A stretch of 64,000 nucleotides of DNA from Cellulomonas sp. NTE-D12 (GTDB lineage: Bacteria; Actinomycetota; Actinomycetes; Actinomycetales; Cellulomonadaceae), in NCBI RefSeq assembly GCF_027923705.1, contig NZ_AP026442.1:558001-622000 (forward strand). Direction: 5' to 3'. Position numbers and translations under genes: made by a program. The notes below the pieces were generated by a model. It did not search any database and was not told the DNA's origin. It worked only from the letters and a program-made list of their open reading frames with translations. Position 1 is the first letter of the stretch. Every line of letters starts with the position of its first letter. This document shows positions 16,101 to 24,058 of the stretch, piece by piece.

Positions 16101-19012
16101 CGGAGAACTACGGCGCCGGCGGCGTGCCCGGTGGCCCGAACATCGACTTCACCGCGACCACCGGCAAGCAGGTGACGTTCTCCTACACCGCGGCGACGCA
16201 CGTGCTGACCATCGTCAACAGCAGCCCGCCGCTGCCCGGCACCGGGCAGGAGCTGGCGCAGTGGGTGGACGCCGGCACGGTGGCGGTGCCGCCGTCGCTG
16301 GTGCCGTCAGGGACCGATCCGGCCGCGCTGACGTGGACGCTGCGGTCGTCGCAGGCGGGCGACCTGGCCGTCACCGACGGCTCGCTGTCGGGCACGGGGA
16401 CCGCGCTGCCGCTGTCCGTCGTGGCCGGCGGCCTCACCGCCGACCAGCTGCACCGGTTCCCCGCCCTCACCGGGTACCTCGCGCTGCACGTCGGTGCGGA
16501 CCGAGCGGCGGTCGCCGCGGCGCTGACCGGCCAGCTGCGGCTGGTGCAGCAGGACGCCACCGGCGCGCTGACGGCGTTCACCGGGGTCCAGGTGCCGGGC
16601 GTCCTGGACGACCTGGACGCGGCGTCGGCGCAGACCCGGAAGCTGGGTGTGACGTGGGCCCGCGGGGTGCCGAGCCTGGCGGTCTGGGCACCGACCGCAC
16701 AGCACGTCTCGGTGGTGCTGGACGCCGCTGCGGCAGGTGGGGCACCGACCGTCGTGGACACCACCCGGCAGCCCGACGGCACGTGGACGGTCGCCGGTGA
16801 CCGCAGCTGGAAGGACCGCGGCTACCTGTACCGCCTCACGGTGCCGACCGCCGACGGGGTGGTGACCAACGACGTCACCGACCCCTACTCCGTGGCGCTC
16901 ACCACCAACGCGACCCGGTCCGTGGTCGCCGACCTGTCCGACCCCGCGCTCCAGCCGGACGTGTGGCGGACGGCCAAGGCGCCGACCATCCCCAACGAGT
17001 CGGCCCGCACCGCCTACGAGCTGCACGTGCGGGACTTCTCGGCGACGGACAGCACCGTCCCGGCCGGCCTGCGCGGCACCTACGACGCGTTCACCGTCGA
17101 GGACAGCGCCGGCATGACGCACCTGAAGGACCTGGCCAGGGCGGGTCTGAACACCGTGCAGCTTCAGCCCGTCTTCGACTTCGCCACCGTCAACGAGGAC
17201 AAGAGCACCTGGCAGCAGCCGGCGTGCGACCTGGCCTCGCTGCCGCCCGCATCCGACCAGCAGCAGGCGTGCACCTCGGCCGTGGCCGCCAAGGACGGCT
17301 TCAACTGGGGCTACGACCCGCTGCACTGGCTGGCGCCCGACGGCTCCTACGCGGTCCGAACCGACGGTCCGGCGCGCACAGCGGAGGTGCGCTCGATGGT
17401 CGGCTCCCTGCACCGGGCCGGTCTGCAGGTGGTGCTCGACCAGGTGTACAACCACACCTCCGCCAGCGGGCAGTCGGACGCCTCCGTGCTCGACCGCGTG
17501 GTGCCGGGCTACTACCAGCGGCTCGACGCCAAGGGTGCGGTGCAGACGTCCACGTGCTGCTCCAACGTCGCCACCGAGCACGCCATGGCCGGCAAGCTGA
17601 TGGTGGACGGCGTGGTGCTGTGGGCCCAGCAGTACAAGGTCGACGGGTTCCGCTTCGACCTGATGGGCTTCCACTCGGTGCAGAACATGAAGGACGTGCG
17701 TGCAGCTCTCGACAGGCTGACGCTGAAGCGCGACGGCGTGGACGGGTCGAAGGTGGCCCTCTACGGCGAGGGCTGGAACTTCGGCGAGGTGGCCGACAAC
17801 GCCCTGTTCACGCAGGCGGTCCAGGGTCAGCTCGGTGGGACCGGGATCGGGACGTTCAACGACCGGCTGCGGGACGCCGTCCGCGGCGGCAGCCCGGTGG
17901 ACTCGTCCTCGGTGCAGGCCCAGGGCTACGGCAGCGGGCTGGGCACCGACCCGAACGGGGTGGCGGTCAACGGCACGCCCGCCCAGCAGGCGGCCGCACT
18001 CGCCCATGCCGAGGACCTGATCAAGGTGGGGCTCGCCGGGAACCTGCGGGCGTTCACGTTCACCGCGTCGGACGGCACCGTGAAGCGTGGTGACCAGATC
18101 GACTACAACGGTCAGCCGGCGGGCTACGCCGACCAGCCGGACGAGGTGGTCAACTACGTCGACGCGCACGACAACCAGACGCTGTACGACGCGCTGGCGC
18201 TCAAGCTGCCGAAGGCGACCACGATGGCCGACCGGGTGCGGATGCAGACGCTCTCGCTCGCCGCAGCGACCCTCTCGCAGAGCCGCGTGATGTGGCTGGC
18301 TGGCACCGACCTGCTGCGTAGCAAGTCGATGGACAACGACAGCTACGACTCGGGCGACTGGTTCAACCGGATCGACTGGACGGGCACCAGCTCCACGTGG
18401 GGCTCCGGCCTGCCGCCTGCGGCGAAGAACTCCGGTCAGTGGCCGGTGATGGCGCCGCTGCTCGCCGACCCGGCGCTGAAGCCGTCCGCGGCTGACATGG
18501 CGGCCGCCACCGCCCAGGCGCAGACGCTGCTGACCATCAAGGCGTCCAGCCCCCTGTTCCGGCTGGACGACGCCGCCGCGATCGAGCAGAAGGTCAGCTT
18601 CCCGACGACGGACCCCGGCGTGATCGCGATGTGGATCGACGACACCCGCGGTGCCGATGTCGACAAGGCCCGCGACGGTGTGCTGGTCGTCTTCAACGCG
18701 ACCACCACGCCGGTCAGCGAGCACCTCGCGGGGCTCAGCGGCCACGCGCTGACGCTGTCGAAGGCCCAGGCGCACGGGTCCGACCCCGTGGTGAAGACGA
18801 CCCGGTGGGACAACGCGACGGGAACGGTCACCGTGCCGCCGCGGACGGTGGTGGTGCTGGAGCAGAAGCAGCACGGTGCGTCCTGGACCGGACCGTGGGG
18901 CGGTGCGTGGTGGTCGGCCGGGCCGTGGTCGTCGGGCGGTGCCGCGTCGTCGGGCGGCCCCTGGTCGTGGGGCGAGCCGTGGTCGTGGCTGTGGTCCTGG
19001 TCCCGCGGCTGA
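13148..19012 (+). CDS. Secreted bifunctional amylopullulanase (amylase + pullulanase)
   Basis: A 1,954-residue extracellular starch enzyme. It starts with a signal peptide (about 1-38, cleaved after an APAAAA-type stretch). An X25-like starch-associated domain follows (about 40-135), then a GH13 alpha-amylase domain (about 145-700) with Asp418 in GFRID, Glu452 in GEVYD and Asp522 in NHD. Next come an Fn3-like module (about 719-820), two X25 domains (about 828-920 and 929-1020), a pullulanase N2 region, CBM48 (about 1166-1260), and a second GH13 domain of pullulanase type (about 1285-1790) with Asp1504, Glu1541 and Asp1675. The two catalytic centres should cut alpha-1,4 and alpha-1,6 bonds. 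The last 45 residues are an unusual Trp/Ser/Gly tail. AGAAGG precedes the ATG; the long upstream in-frame extension covers the promoter and is not coding. Confidence 0.95.
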   Translation: MTAARARSRTSRSLLALLAAAALTVTGLVATPVAPAAAAPGVVTLVGSLQSKAGCANDWDPSCEATDLAPTGKAGVYAADLTLPGGSYEYKVAFDRGWDGAVGLDGGAANIPLVTGGTEQLRFSYDVSTQRVTVTPLGLAAGYTAADDGLVGSPVREAGSGNQYYFVMTDRFANGSTANDTAGLGTDRLVSGFDPTDKGFYHGGDLAGLTSKLDYVHGLGTTAIWLTPSFKNKPVQGTGADASAGYHGYWTTDFTQIDPHLGTNDEMKTMIADAHAKGMKVYFDIITNHTADVISYAQNQYGYVSQADKPYKAADGTVIPDIGALANSPSFPTFDPATSFPYTPVVAPADANVKVPSWLNDVTLYHNRGDSTYTGESTTLGDFSGLDDLMTENPKVVSGMEQIYESWIDLGIDGFRIDTAKHVNFEFWKAWTQPVLDYAHTHGKPDFFMFGEVYDADSEKTAPYVRDTAMSSVLDFSFQSAATSYAKGGSAKSLQALYASDDRYTTTHSSADALPTFLGNHDMGRIGYFLAGQPDPMARDELANDLMFFSRGQPIVYYGDEQGFAGTGGDKDARQDMFATQTASYANQPLVDGTTAGSKDRYDTTSVLYQHIAALSALRSGNPALAHGAQIERYAQDGTGVYAFSRVDRTEKVENLVAVNNAATSQTVTFTTLTPGASYTALYGGGSGVTADGSGKVTLTVPALSAVVLRADRQVAAVPSRTLSVSVPSAGAGVSGLTPVAADATDGWGETSFAYRVVGSGTWTGLGTAESGAPQVFADVSGLAPGTLVEYRAVSVDAAGDRVASSTYASVGNRVDGVVAGGGTGTTLQVSVPGSFNAAVGCAGDWAPDCSAIALTKRADGVYAGTFTLPAGSYEYKVAIGGSWNENYGAGGVPGGANIAFTTAGGPVTFYYDATTHYAQNTAQGPIVTAPGSYQSAIGCSADWAPDCMGSWLEDLKGDGVYTFTTSAIPSGSYQAKAAVGLSWSENYGAGGVPGGPNIDFTATTGKQVTFSYTAATHVLTIVNSSPPLPGTGQELAQWVDAGTVAVPPSLVPSGTDPAALTWTLRSSQAGDLAVTDGSLSGTGTALPLSVVAGGLTADQLHRFPALTGYLALHVGADRAAVAAALTGQLRLVQQDATGALTAFTGVQVPGVLDDLDAASAQTRKLGVTWARGVPSLAVWAPTAQHVSVVLDAAAAGGAPTVVDTTRQPDGTWTVAGDRSWKDRGYLYRLTVPTADGVVTNDVTDPYSVALTTNATRSVVADLSDPALQPDVWRTAKAPTIPNESARTAYELHVRDFSATDSTVPAGLRGTYDAFTVEDSAGMTHLKDLARAGLNTVQLQPVFDFATVNEDKSTWQQPACDLASLPPASDQQQACTSAVAAKDGFNWGYDPLHWLAPDGSYAVRTDGPARTAEVRSMVGSLHRAGLQVVLDQVYNHTSASGQSDASVLDRVVPGYYQRLDAKGAVQTSTCCSNVATEHAMAGKLMVDGVVLWAQQYKVDGFRFDLMGFHSVQNMKDVRAALDRLTLKRDGVDGSKVALYGEGWNFGEVADNALFTQAVQGQLGGTGIGTFNDRLRDAVRGGSPVDSSSVQAQGYGSGLGTDPNGVAVNGTPAQQAAALAHAEDLIKVGLAGNLRAFTFTASDGTVKRGDQIDYNGQPAGYADQPDEVVNYVDAHDNQTLYDALALKLPKATTMADRVRMQTLSLAAATLSQSRVMWLAGTDLLRSKSMDNDSYDSGDWFNRIDWTGTSSTWGSGLPPAAKNSGQWPVMAPLLADPALKPSAADMAAATAQAQTLLTIKASSPLFRLDDAAAIEQKVSFPTTDPGVIAMWIDDTRGADVDKARDGVLVVFNATTTPVSEHLAGLSGHALTLSKAQAHGSDPVVKTTRWDNATGTVTVPPRTVVVLEQKQHGASWTGPWGGAWWSAGPWSSGGAASSGGPWSWGEPWSWLWSWSRG

Positions 19013-19043
19013 CCGACCGAAGCACGCAGTGAGCCACGCGACG

Positions 19044-19331
19044 TCAGCCGTGCCGGTGCGCTGATCGCCTCCGGTCCCGGGCGGGTACCCGGAGACCGGA
19101 GGCGATCAGCCGGCGGATCAGCTGGTGCCCGTCGACCGGCTGGGCGCCGAGGGCCACCAGCTCCTCGTACCGGTGCTGCGGCACGTCGTAGTGGTCCAGG
19201 TCGAACGCCCGGGTCGGCAGGCCGGCGCGCTGCGCGAACTCGTGCAGCTCGTCGTACGACTCGTCGCTCACCAGGTGGCTCCACACGGTGCCGTGCCGGG
19301 GCCAGGCAGGCGGGTCGACGAGGACGGTCAT
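19044..19331 (-). CDS. DUF4031 protein
   Basis: A 95-residue protein matching the small DUF4031 family (opens MTVLVDPPAWPRHGTVWSHL; later AFDLDHYDVP). The function is unknown. TACCCT lies exactly 7 nt before the ATG with no ribosome site, indicating a leaderless start. Its last codons overlap the 17-bp inverted repeat that probably terminates the convergent amylopullulanase gene, so the C-terminus (Arg-rich) is shaped by that hairpin. Confidence 0.85.
   Translation of the reverse strand: MTVLVDPPAWPRHGTVWSHLVSDESYDELHEFAQRAGLPTRAFDLDHYDVPQHRYEELVALGAQPVDGHQLIRRLIASGLRVPARDRRRSAHRHG
19060..19110 (+). terminator. Terminator of the amylopullulanase gene, inside the DUF4031 3' end
   Basis: GCTGATCGCCTCCGGTC (19060-19076) and GACCGGAGGCGATCAGC (19094-19110) form a perfect 17-bp stem with a 17-nt loop, 48 nt past the amylopullulanase stop. 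It lies wholly within the coding end of the opposite-strand DUF4031 gene. Confidence 0.8.
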
Positions 19332-19398
19332 CCCGCCGAGGGTAACCGCCTCGTCAGTCGGACTCCCGTGCGGCGCCTCGACCGGACGGACGGCCTGG

Positions 19399-19692
19399 TC
19401 AGCCCGCTGCGAACAGCCGGGACGCCGCGGCCTCCGCGTCGGCATAGGTGCGCGACGCGCTGGTCATCGCCGCACTGATCTGGGTGAGCGACTGCTCCAC
19501 CTTGCCCTGCGTGGCGGACCAGTCGGCGACCAGGCCGGCGAAGGCGCCGGCAGCGGCACCGCGCCACCCGGCCTGCAGCTCGGTCAGCTGGCGGTTCATC
19601 GCCGCGACCTCCGCCTGGATGGAGGCGACCCGTGCCTGGACACCACCGGCTGCGCGGGCCAGCTCGGCTGCATCGACCTCGTAACGACTCAT
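19399..19692 (-). CDS. WXG100-family (EsxA-like) protein
   Basis: A 97-residue, almost entirely helical protein with the W-x-G turn (GWRGAAAG) in the middle, the hallmark of type VII secretion substrates. GGGAGG precedes the ATG. No EccC, EccD or second WXG100 gene lies nearby, so if it is secreted the machinery is elsewhere. The 155-bp upstream region holds a TAGCGT box (19754-19759) with no convincing -35. Confidence 0.88.
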   Translation of the reverse strand: MSRYEVDAAELARAAGGVQARVASIQAEVAAMNRQLTELQAGWRGAAAGAFAGLVADWSATQGKVEQSLTQISAAMTSASRTYADAEAAASRLFAAG

Positions 19693-19847
19693 CGGACCTC
19701 CCGTGCCCCACCGGGCTGCCGGGCGGGCAGCTCTCGACGACGGGGCGCGGCCGACGCTAGGGATCCCGCAGGGACGCGCGGCCGTCGAACGGCGCCGGCA
19801 CCCGATCGCACGGACGGCTGCCGGGCTGGGGACGGATGAGGTCCGAC

Positions 19848-20636
19848 TCAGGCGGGCGTGCTCGTCGTCGACGGCGCCTGGCTCTCCGATGCGGAGGTCC
19901 CTGCGCCGTCGCCCGCGGCCGTCGCCCCGCTCGCGCCGGACCCGGCAGCGAGCTTCGCCAGCTCCTTCTCCACCCGGGCGAGCTCGGCGGTCAGGTTCTG
20001 CCGGGCCGGCTCCTCCCAGCGCTCGGACAGCGGGCTGACGAACAGGCGTGGACGGCCCAGCAGCTTGCGCAGGATGTGCTCGCGGGCCGCGAGGAACTTG
20101 TCCACCGGGACGTGGGCGTACTCGGCGCGAAGGTCCTCGAGGTAGGCGCGGTACTTCTGCGGCTCGGTGGCCAGCATCGCCAGGTCGGCGTCGCACAGGA
20201 CGGCGCTGTCCGGGTCGGCCGGGTCCGGGTTGTGCCGCGCCAGGCGGACCACCAGGTCGTGCACCCGCTGCGCCTTCTCGGCGGAGACGCCGAGCGCGGT
20301 CAGCTCGTCGTACGCCAGACGTGCGCTGGCCACCTCGTCCTCGCCGCCGCGGTTGGCGTACGCCGCGCGCTCGGCCGAGTCGAAGATCGCCCCGTGGTAC
20401 CAGGCGGCGAGCCGCACCACCTCGGGGTCGTAGGTCTCCTCCGTCAGCTCGTCCACCCGGGCGATGACGTCCACCAGGTGGCGGAGGTTGTGGAAGTGCC
20501 GCTCCGGAGCGGTCCACCTGGCCAGGAGGGCCTCACCGGTCCTGCGGATCTCGTCGGCCTCGGCGGTACCGCCGACTGCCTGGACGCTGCGGACGAACGC
20601 GGACAACAACCACTGTGGCGCGTCATGGACGCCCAT
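19848..20636 (-). CDS. HD-domain metal-dependent hydrolase (predicted)
   Basis: A 262-residue protein of the predicted HD-superfamily hydrolases found next to various genes in actinobacteria. It has RHFHNLRHL, WYHGAIFD (the HD pair) and CDADLAML, consistent with a divalent-metal site acting on phosphoesters. The last 30 residues are low-complexity Ala/Gly/Ser/Thr. GTGAGG precedes the ATG. The substrate is unknown. Confidence 0.82.
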   Translation of the reverse strand: MGVHDAPQWLLSAFVRSVQAVGGTAEADEIRRTGEALLARWTAPERHFHNLRHLVDVIARVDELTEETYDPEVVRLAAWYHGAIFDSAERAAYANRGGEDEVASARLAYDELTALGVSAEKAQRVHDLVVRLARHNPDPADPDSAVLCDADLAMLATEPQKYRAYLEDLRAEYAHVPVDKFLAAREHILRKLLGRPRLFVSPLSERWEEPARQNLTAELARVEKELAKLAAGSGASGATAAGDGAGTSASESQAPSTTSTPA

Positions 20637-20679
20637 GGATCGACCTCACGGCTGGTGACTAGGACGAGTCATCGTAGCC

Positions 20680-22305
20680 TCAGGCCCTGTCAGCGGCCTC
20701 TCGAGGCCGGCCGGCCCGATCGCCCTCGGGTGCGGGGTCCGTCGCCTGCGCATCGCGCCTGGTCACAGCGCCGCGATCGGCTGGGTCGGCGTTCTCGGCC
20801 ACGGGCGGGGCGTCGGTCTCGTCCTGCTCCTCGACCTCGTCGGGGACCGTACCGGCGGGTACCGCGGGCAGCACCACGCGCACCGTCGTGCCGCCACCGG
20901 GCGTCTGCGCGAGCGTCACCTGGCCCGAGTGCGCCGAGACGATGGCCGCGACGATCGCCATCCCCAGACCCGCTCCGCCGGACTCCCGCGTCCGCGAGGC
21001 GTCCACCCGGTAGAAGCGCTCGAACACCCGGGCGGCGTGCTCCGGGTCGATGCCGGGCCCGTGGTCCCGCACCTCGATGATGCCGACGCCGGGGGCGGTG
21101 CCGACGGCGATCTCGACGGGCGTGCCGGCGGGCGTGTGCTGCACCACGTTGCCGACCAGGTTGGCGACCACCTGTCGCAGGCGGGCGTCGTCGCCGAGCA
21201 CCAGCGTGGCGCCGGCCGTGCCGCTCGGGTCGAGCGGTGCGAGGCGGGCGGGCCGGTCGGGGTCGAGCGCGCGAAGGTCGCTGATGGCGTCGGCCGCCAG
21301 CACCGTCAGGTCCACCGGCTGGTGCGCGATCGGCCGTCCCTCGTCGAGCCGGGCCAGGGCGAGCAGGTCCGCCACCAGCGTGCCCATCCGCGTGGCGGAG
21401 CCCTCGATGCGGCGCATCGTGTCGTCCACCTGGTCGGCACCGGTCAGGGCGCCCATCCGGTACAGCTCGGCGTAGCCGCGGATGGTCGCCAGGGGAGTGC
21501 GCAGCTCGTGCGACGCGTCGGCGACGAACCGGCGCATCCGGGACTCGGAGGCGGTGCGGGCGTCGAACGCCGCCTCGATCTGCGTCAGCATCCCGTTCAG
21601 CGCGACGCCGAGGCGACCCACCTCGGTGCTCTCCGGCGCGGTGCGCACGCGGCGGGACAGGTCGCCGGCGGCGATCGCCGCGGCCGTCTCCTCGATGCGG
21701 CCCAACGGCGCGAGGGACCGTCGCACCGCCCAGCCGGCGGCGAGGCCGCCGAGCAGCACGATGCCGACGCCGGACAGCAGCAGCACCGAGACCATCGTGC
21801 TGGTGGTGTCCCGTGCCTCGGCCAGGGGCAGCGCGATCAGCACCCAGCCGCTGGCGTCGTTCGTCGGGTACGCCACCGCCCGCCAGTGCGATCCCGCGAC
21901 GGAGGAGTCCACGCTGAACGGTCGGCCACCCAGCGCAGCCGCCTGCGCCGGGGACAGGGCCGGCACGTGCGGCTCGCCGTAGGTGTCCACGACGCTCTGC
22001 GACCGCCAGGTGAACGACTGCGCGCCCTCCACCTCGAGGCGCACGTAGTAGTCGGACGGCCCGGCCGCCTGGTACAGCCCGTTGCGCAGCGCGTTGACCC
22101 GCTGGCTCGCCAGCGCCGTGCCCTCGGTGCGCAGCTTGTCGTCGATCTGCGCGACCAGCGAGCGCTGCAGCAGGGCGGTGCTGGTGATCCCCGCCAGCAC
22201 CAGGCCGACGGCGATCAGCACGGTGGCGACGGCGACCAGCCGGCCGCGCAGCGGCACCCGGTCCCAGGCCGCCGCCCACCGCGTCGGCAGACGGAGTGCC
22301 GTCAC
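20680..22305 (-). CDS. Sensor histidine kinase
   Basis: A 541-residue membrane kinase. Helices at about 22-44 and 170-192 flank an extracytoplasmic sensor of about 125 residues. HAMP (about 193-245), HisKA with phospho-acceptor His266 (SHELRTPL) and HATPase (about 370-480, including GNVVQHTPAG and DHGPGIDP) follow. The acidic C-terminal tail is low-complexity. The GTG start overlaps the response-regulator stop as GTGA, so the two are translationally coupled. It resembles the MprB/TcrY type. The signal is unknown. Confidence 0.93.
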   Translation of the reverse strand: MTALRLPTRWAAAWDRVPLRGRLVAVATVLIAVGLVLAGITSTALLQRSLVAQIDDKLRTEGTALASQRVNALRNGLYQAAGPSDYYVRLEVEGAQSFTWRSQSVVDTYGEPHVPALSPAQAAALGGRPFSVDSSVAGSHWRAVAYPTNDASGWVLIALPLAEARDTTSTMVSVLLLSGVGIVLLGGLAAGWAVRRSLAPLGRIEETAAAIAAGDLSRRVRTAPESTEVGRLGVALNGMLTQIEAAFDARTASESRMRRFVADASHELRTPLATIRGYAELYRMGALTGADQVDDTMRRIEGSATRMGTLVADLLALARLDEGRPIAHQPVDLTVLAADAISDLRALDPDRPARLAPLDPSGTAGATLVLGDDARLRQVVANLVGNVVQHTPAGTPVEIAVGTAPGVGIIEVRDHGPGIDPEHAARVFERFYRVDASRTRESGGAGLGMAIVAAIVSAHSGQVTLAQTPGGGTTVRVVLPAVPAGTVPDEVEEQDETDAPPVAENADPADRGAVTRRDAQATDPAPEGDRAGRPREAADRA

Positions 22306-23027
22306 GACTGCTCGCGCAGCAGGTAGCCGACGCCCCGCTTCGTGTGGATCAGCGGAGGCAGCCGCCGGCCCTGGGTGTCGTCCAGCTGGTCGACCTTGCG
22401 CCGCAGGTAGGAGATGTAGGACTCGACGATGTTGGCGTCGCCGCCCCAGTCGTACTGCCACACGTGGTCGAGGATCTGCGCCTTGGACAGCACGCGGCCG
22501 GCGTTGAGCATCAGGTAGCGCAACAGCTTGAACTCGGTGGGGGACAGGTCGATCAGCTGACCGGCGCGGCGGACCTCGTGCGAGTCGTCGTCCAGCTCGA
22601 GGTCCGCGTAGCGAAGGACCTGCGAGTCGTCGTCCACCCGCTGGGTGCGGCGCAGCACCGCGCGGATGCGGGCGACGACCTCCTCGAGGCTGAACGGCTT
22701 GGTCACGTAGTCGTCGCCGCCGACCGTCAGGCCCTGCACCTTGTCGGCCGTGTCGTCGCGCGCCGTGAGGAACAGCACCGGCACGTGCTGACCCTTCTCA
22801 CGCAGGCGCCGGGTGACGGTGAAGCCGTCCATGTCCGGCAGCATCACGTCCAGCACCACCAGGTCCGGCTGCACCTCCTTTGCCAGGCGCAGTGCGGAGC
22901 TGCCGTCCGCCGCGGAGCTCACCTCGAAACCGGCGAAGCGCAGCGACGTGGCGAGCAGCTCACGGATGTTGGGCTCGTCGTCGACGACGAGCAGCCGAGC
23001 CTCGGGCGCACCGGACGCAGCGTTCAT
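22302..23027 (-). CDS. OmpR/PhoB-family response regulator
   Basis: A 241-residue regulator. The receiver domain has the acidic pair DDE, phospho-acceptor Asp60 (LVVLDVMLPDMDG) and Lys in TKPF. The C-terminal winged helix (about 140-240) ends with HTKRGVGYLL. It is encoded first in the operon with the histidine kinase overlapping its stop. It resembles the TcrA/MprA group. The 171-bp region to the divergent amidotransferase holds the promoters. Confidence 0.94.
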   Translation of the reverse strand: MNAASGAPEARLLVVDDEPNIRELLATSLRFAGFEVSSAADGSSALRLAKEVQPDLVVLDVMLPDMDGFTVTRRLREKGQHVPVLFLTARDDTADKVQGLTVGGDDYVTKPFSLEEVVARIRAVLRRTQRVDDDSQVLRYADLELDDDSHEVRRAGQLIDLSPTEFKLLRYLMLNAGRVLSKAQILDHVWQYDWGGDANIVESYISYLRRKVDQLDDTQGRRLPPLIHTKRGVGYLLREQS

Positions 23028-23198
23028 CCACCCAGTGTGCGACGACAGTCTGGGAGTGCGCTGGACGTCACCTGCGCGTGCGGAAGGCCTGGTCGGTGTC
23101 GTGGCGGAGCCCGGCCCGTGGCCCGCGCGTGTGAGCGATAACATCGATCCGGGCTCGCGCGGCGTGGCGCACGGCGTCGCCCTGTACCTTTCTGCTCC

Positions 23199-23984
23199 AT
23201 GACGACTGTCCAGATCGAGGCCGGCGACCGCCTCGACCCGATCGGCGCGCCCCGCGCGCGCCTGACCGTGCTGCAGAGCTCCCCGAGCTGCGGTCTCGAC
23301 CGGTTCGCCGAGTGGCTCGGCGACGTCGACGTGCAGCTGGTCCGTGCGGACCTCGGCGAGCCGGTGCCGACCGCCGCCGAGGTGGGCCACGGCCTCCTGG
23401 TGCTCGGCGCCGAGCTGTCGGTGTACGACGACGAGCGGGCGCCGTGGCTGCCGGCCGTCCGCGACCTGCTCGCGGAGACCAGCGCGACCGGCGTCCCCAC
23501 GCTGGCGATCTGCCTCGGTGCCCAGCTGCTGGCCGTCGCCCGCGGCGGCCGCGTGCAGGTGGCCGCCCCTCCCGGGTCGGAGGCCGGCGTGGTCAACGTC
23601 CGGTGGCGTCCGGAGGCGGAGTCCGACGCGCTCGTCGGACCGCTGCTGCAGCCGTGGCAGGCACGGCGGCTCACGCCGCAGCCGGCGATGCACGACGACG
23701 CGGTGGTGGAGCTGCCGCGCGGCGGCGTGTGGCTCGGCTCGTCGGCGATGTACCCGTACCACGCCTTCCGGATCGGGTCCGCCTGGGGCCTGCAGTTCCA
23801 CCCGGAGACCTCGCAGGAGACCCTGCGTCAGTGGGCGGAGGCCGCCGGGCACGACGCCGAGACGGTCCTCGCCGGGTGGGCGGGTCAGGACGAGGCGCTG
23901 ACCCAGTTCAGCCGGGGGATCGCCGAGCAGCTGGTGGCGCTGGTGCGGTCCCGGGCCGACGAGGGCTCCTTCGTCCCGGCCTGA
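23199..23984 (+). CDS. Class I glutamine amidotransferase-like protein
   Basis: A 261-residue GATase1 domain protein. The nucleophile elbow is AICLGAQ with Cys105, and the catalytic pair is His201/Glu203 in LQFHPE. Such free-standing domains hydrolyse glutamine or gamma-glutamyl amides; no synthase partner is adjacent, so a gamma-glutamyl hydrolase-type role is possible. TACCTT lies 8 nt before the ATG without a ribosome site, so it is probably leaderless. A strong terminator follows. Confidence 0.88.
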   Translation: MTTVQIEAGDRLDPIGAPRARLTVLQSSPSCGLDRFAEWLGDVDVQLVRADLGEPVPTAAEVGHGLLVLGAELSVYDDERAPWLPAVRDLLAETSATGVPTLAICLGAQLLAVARGGRVQVAAPPGSEAGVVNVRWRPEAESDALVGPLLQPWQARRLTPQPAMHDDAVVELPRGGVWLGSSAMYPYHAFRIGSAWGLQFHPETSQETLRQWAEAAGHDAETVLAGWAGQDEALTQFSRGIAEQLVALVRSRADEGSFVPA

Positions 23985-24000
23985 TCCGACCGCTCTCGTC

Positions 24001-24042
24001 ATGACGAAGGGCCCCCGGCGCGTGCCGAGGGCCCTTCGTCAT
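24001..24042. terminator. Bidirectional hairpin terminator
   Basis: ATGACGAAGGGCCC (24001-24014) and GGGCCCTTCGTCAT (24029-24042) form a perfect 14-bp stem between the convergent amidotransferase and PspA genes. Confidence 0.92.
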
Positions 24043-24058
24043 GCGTGCGCGATCAGGT

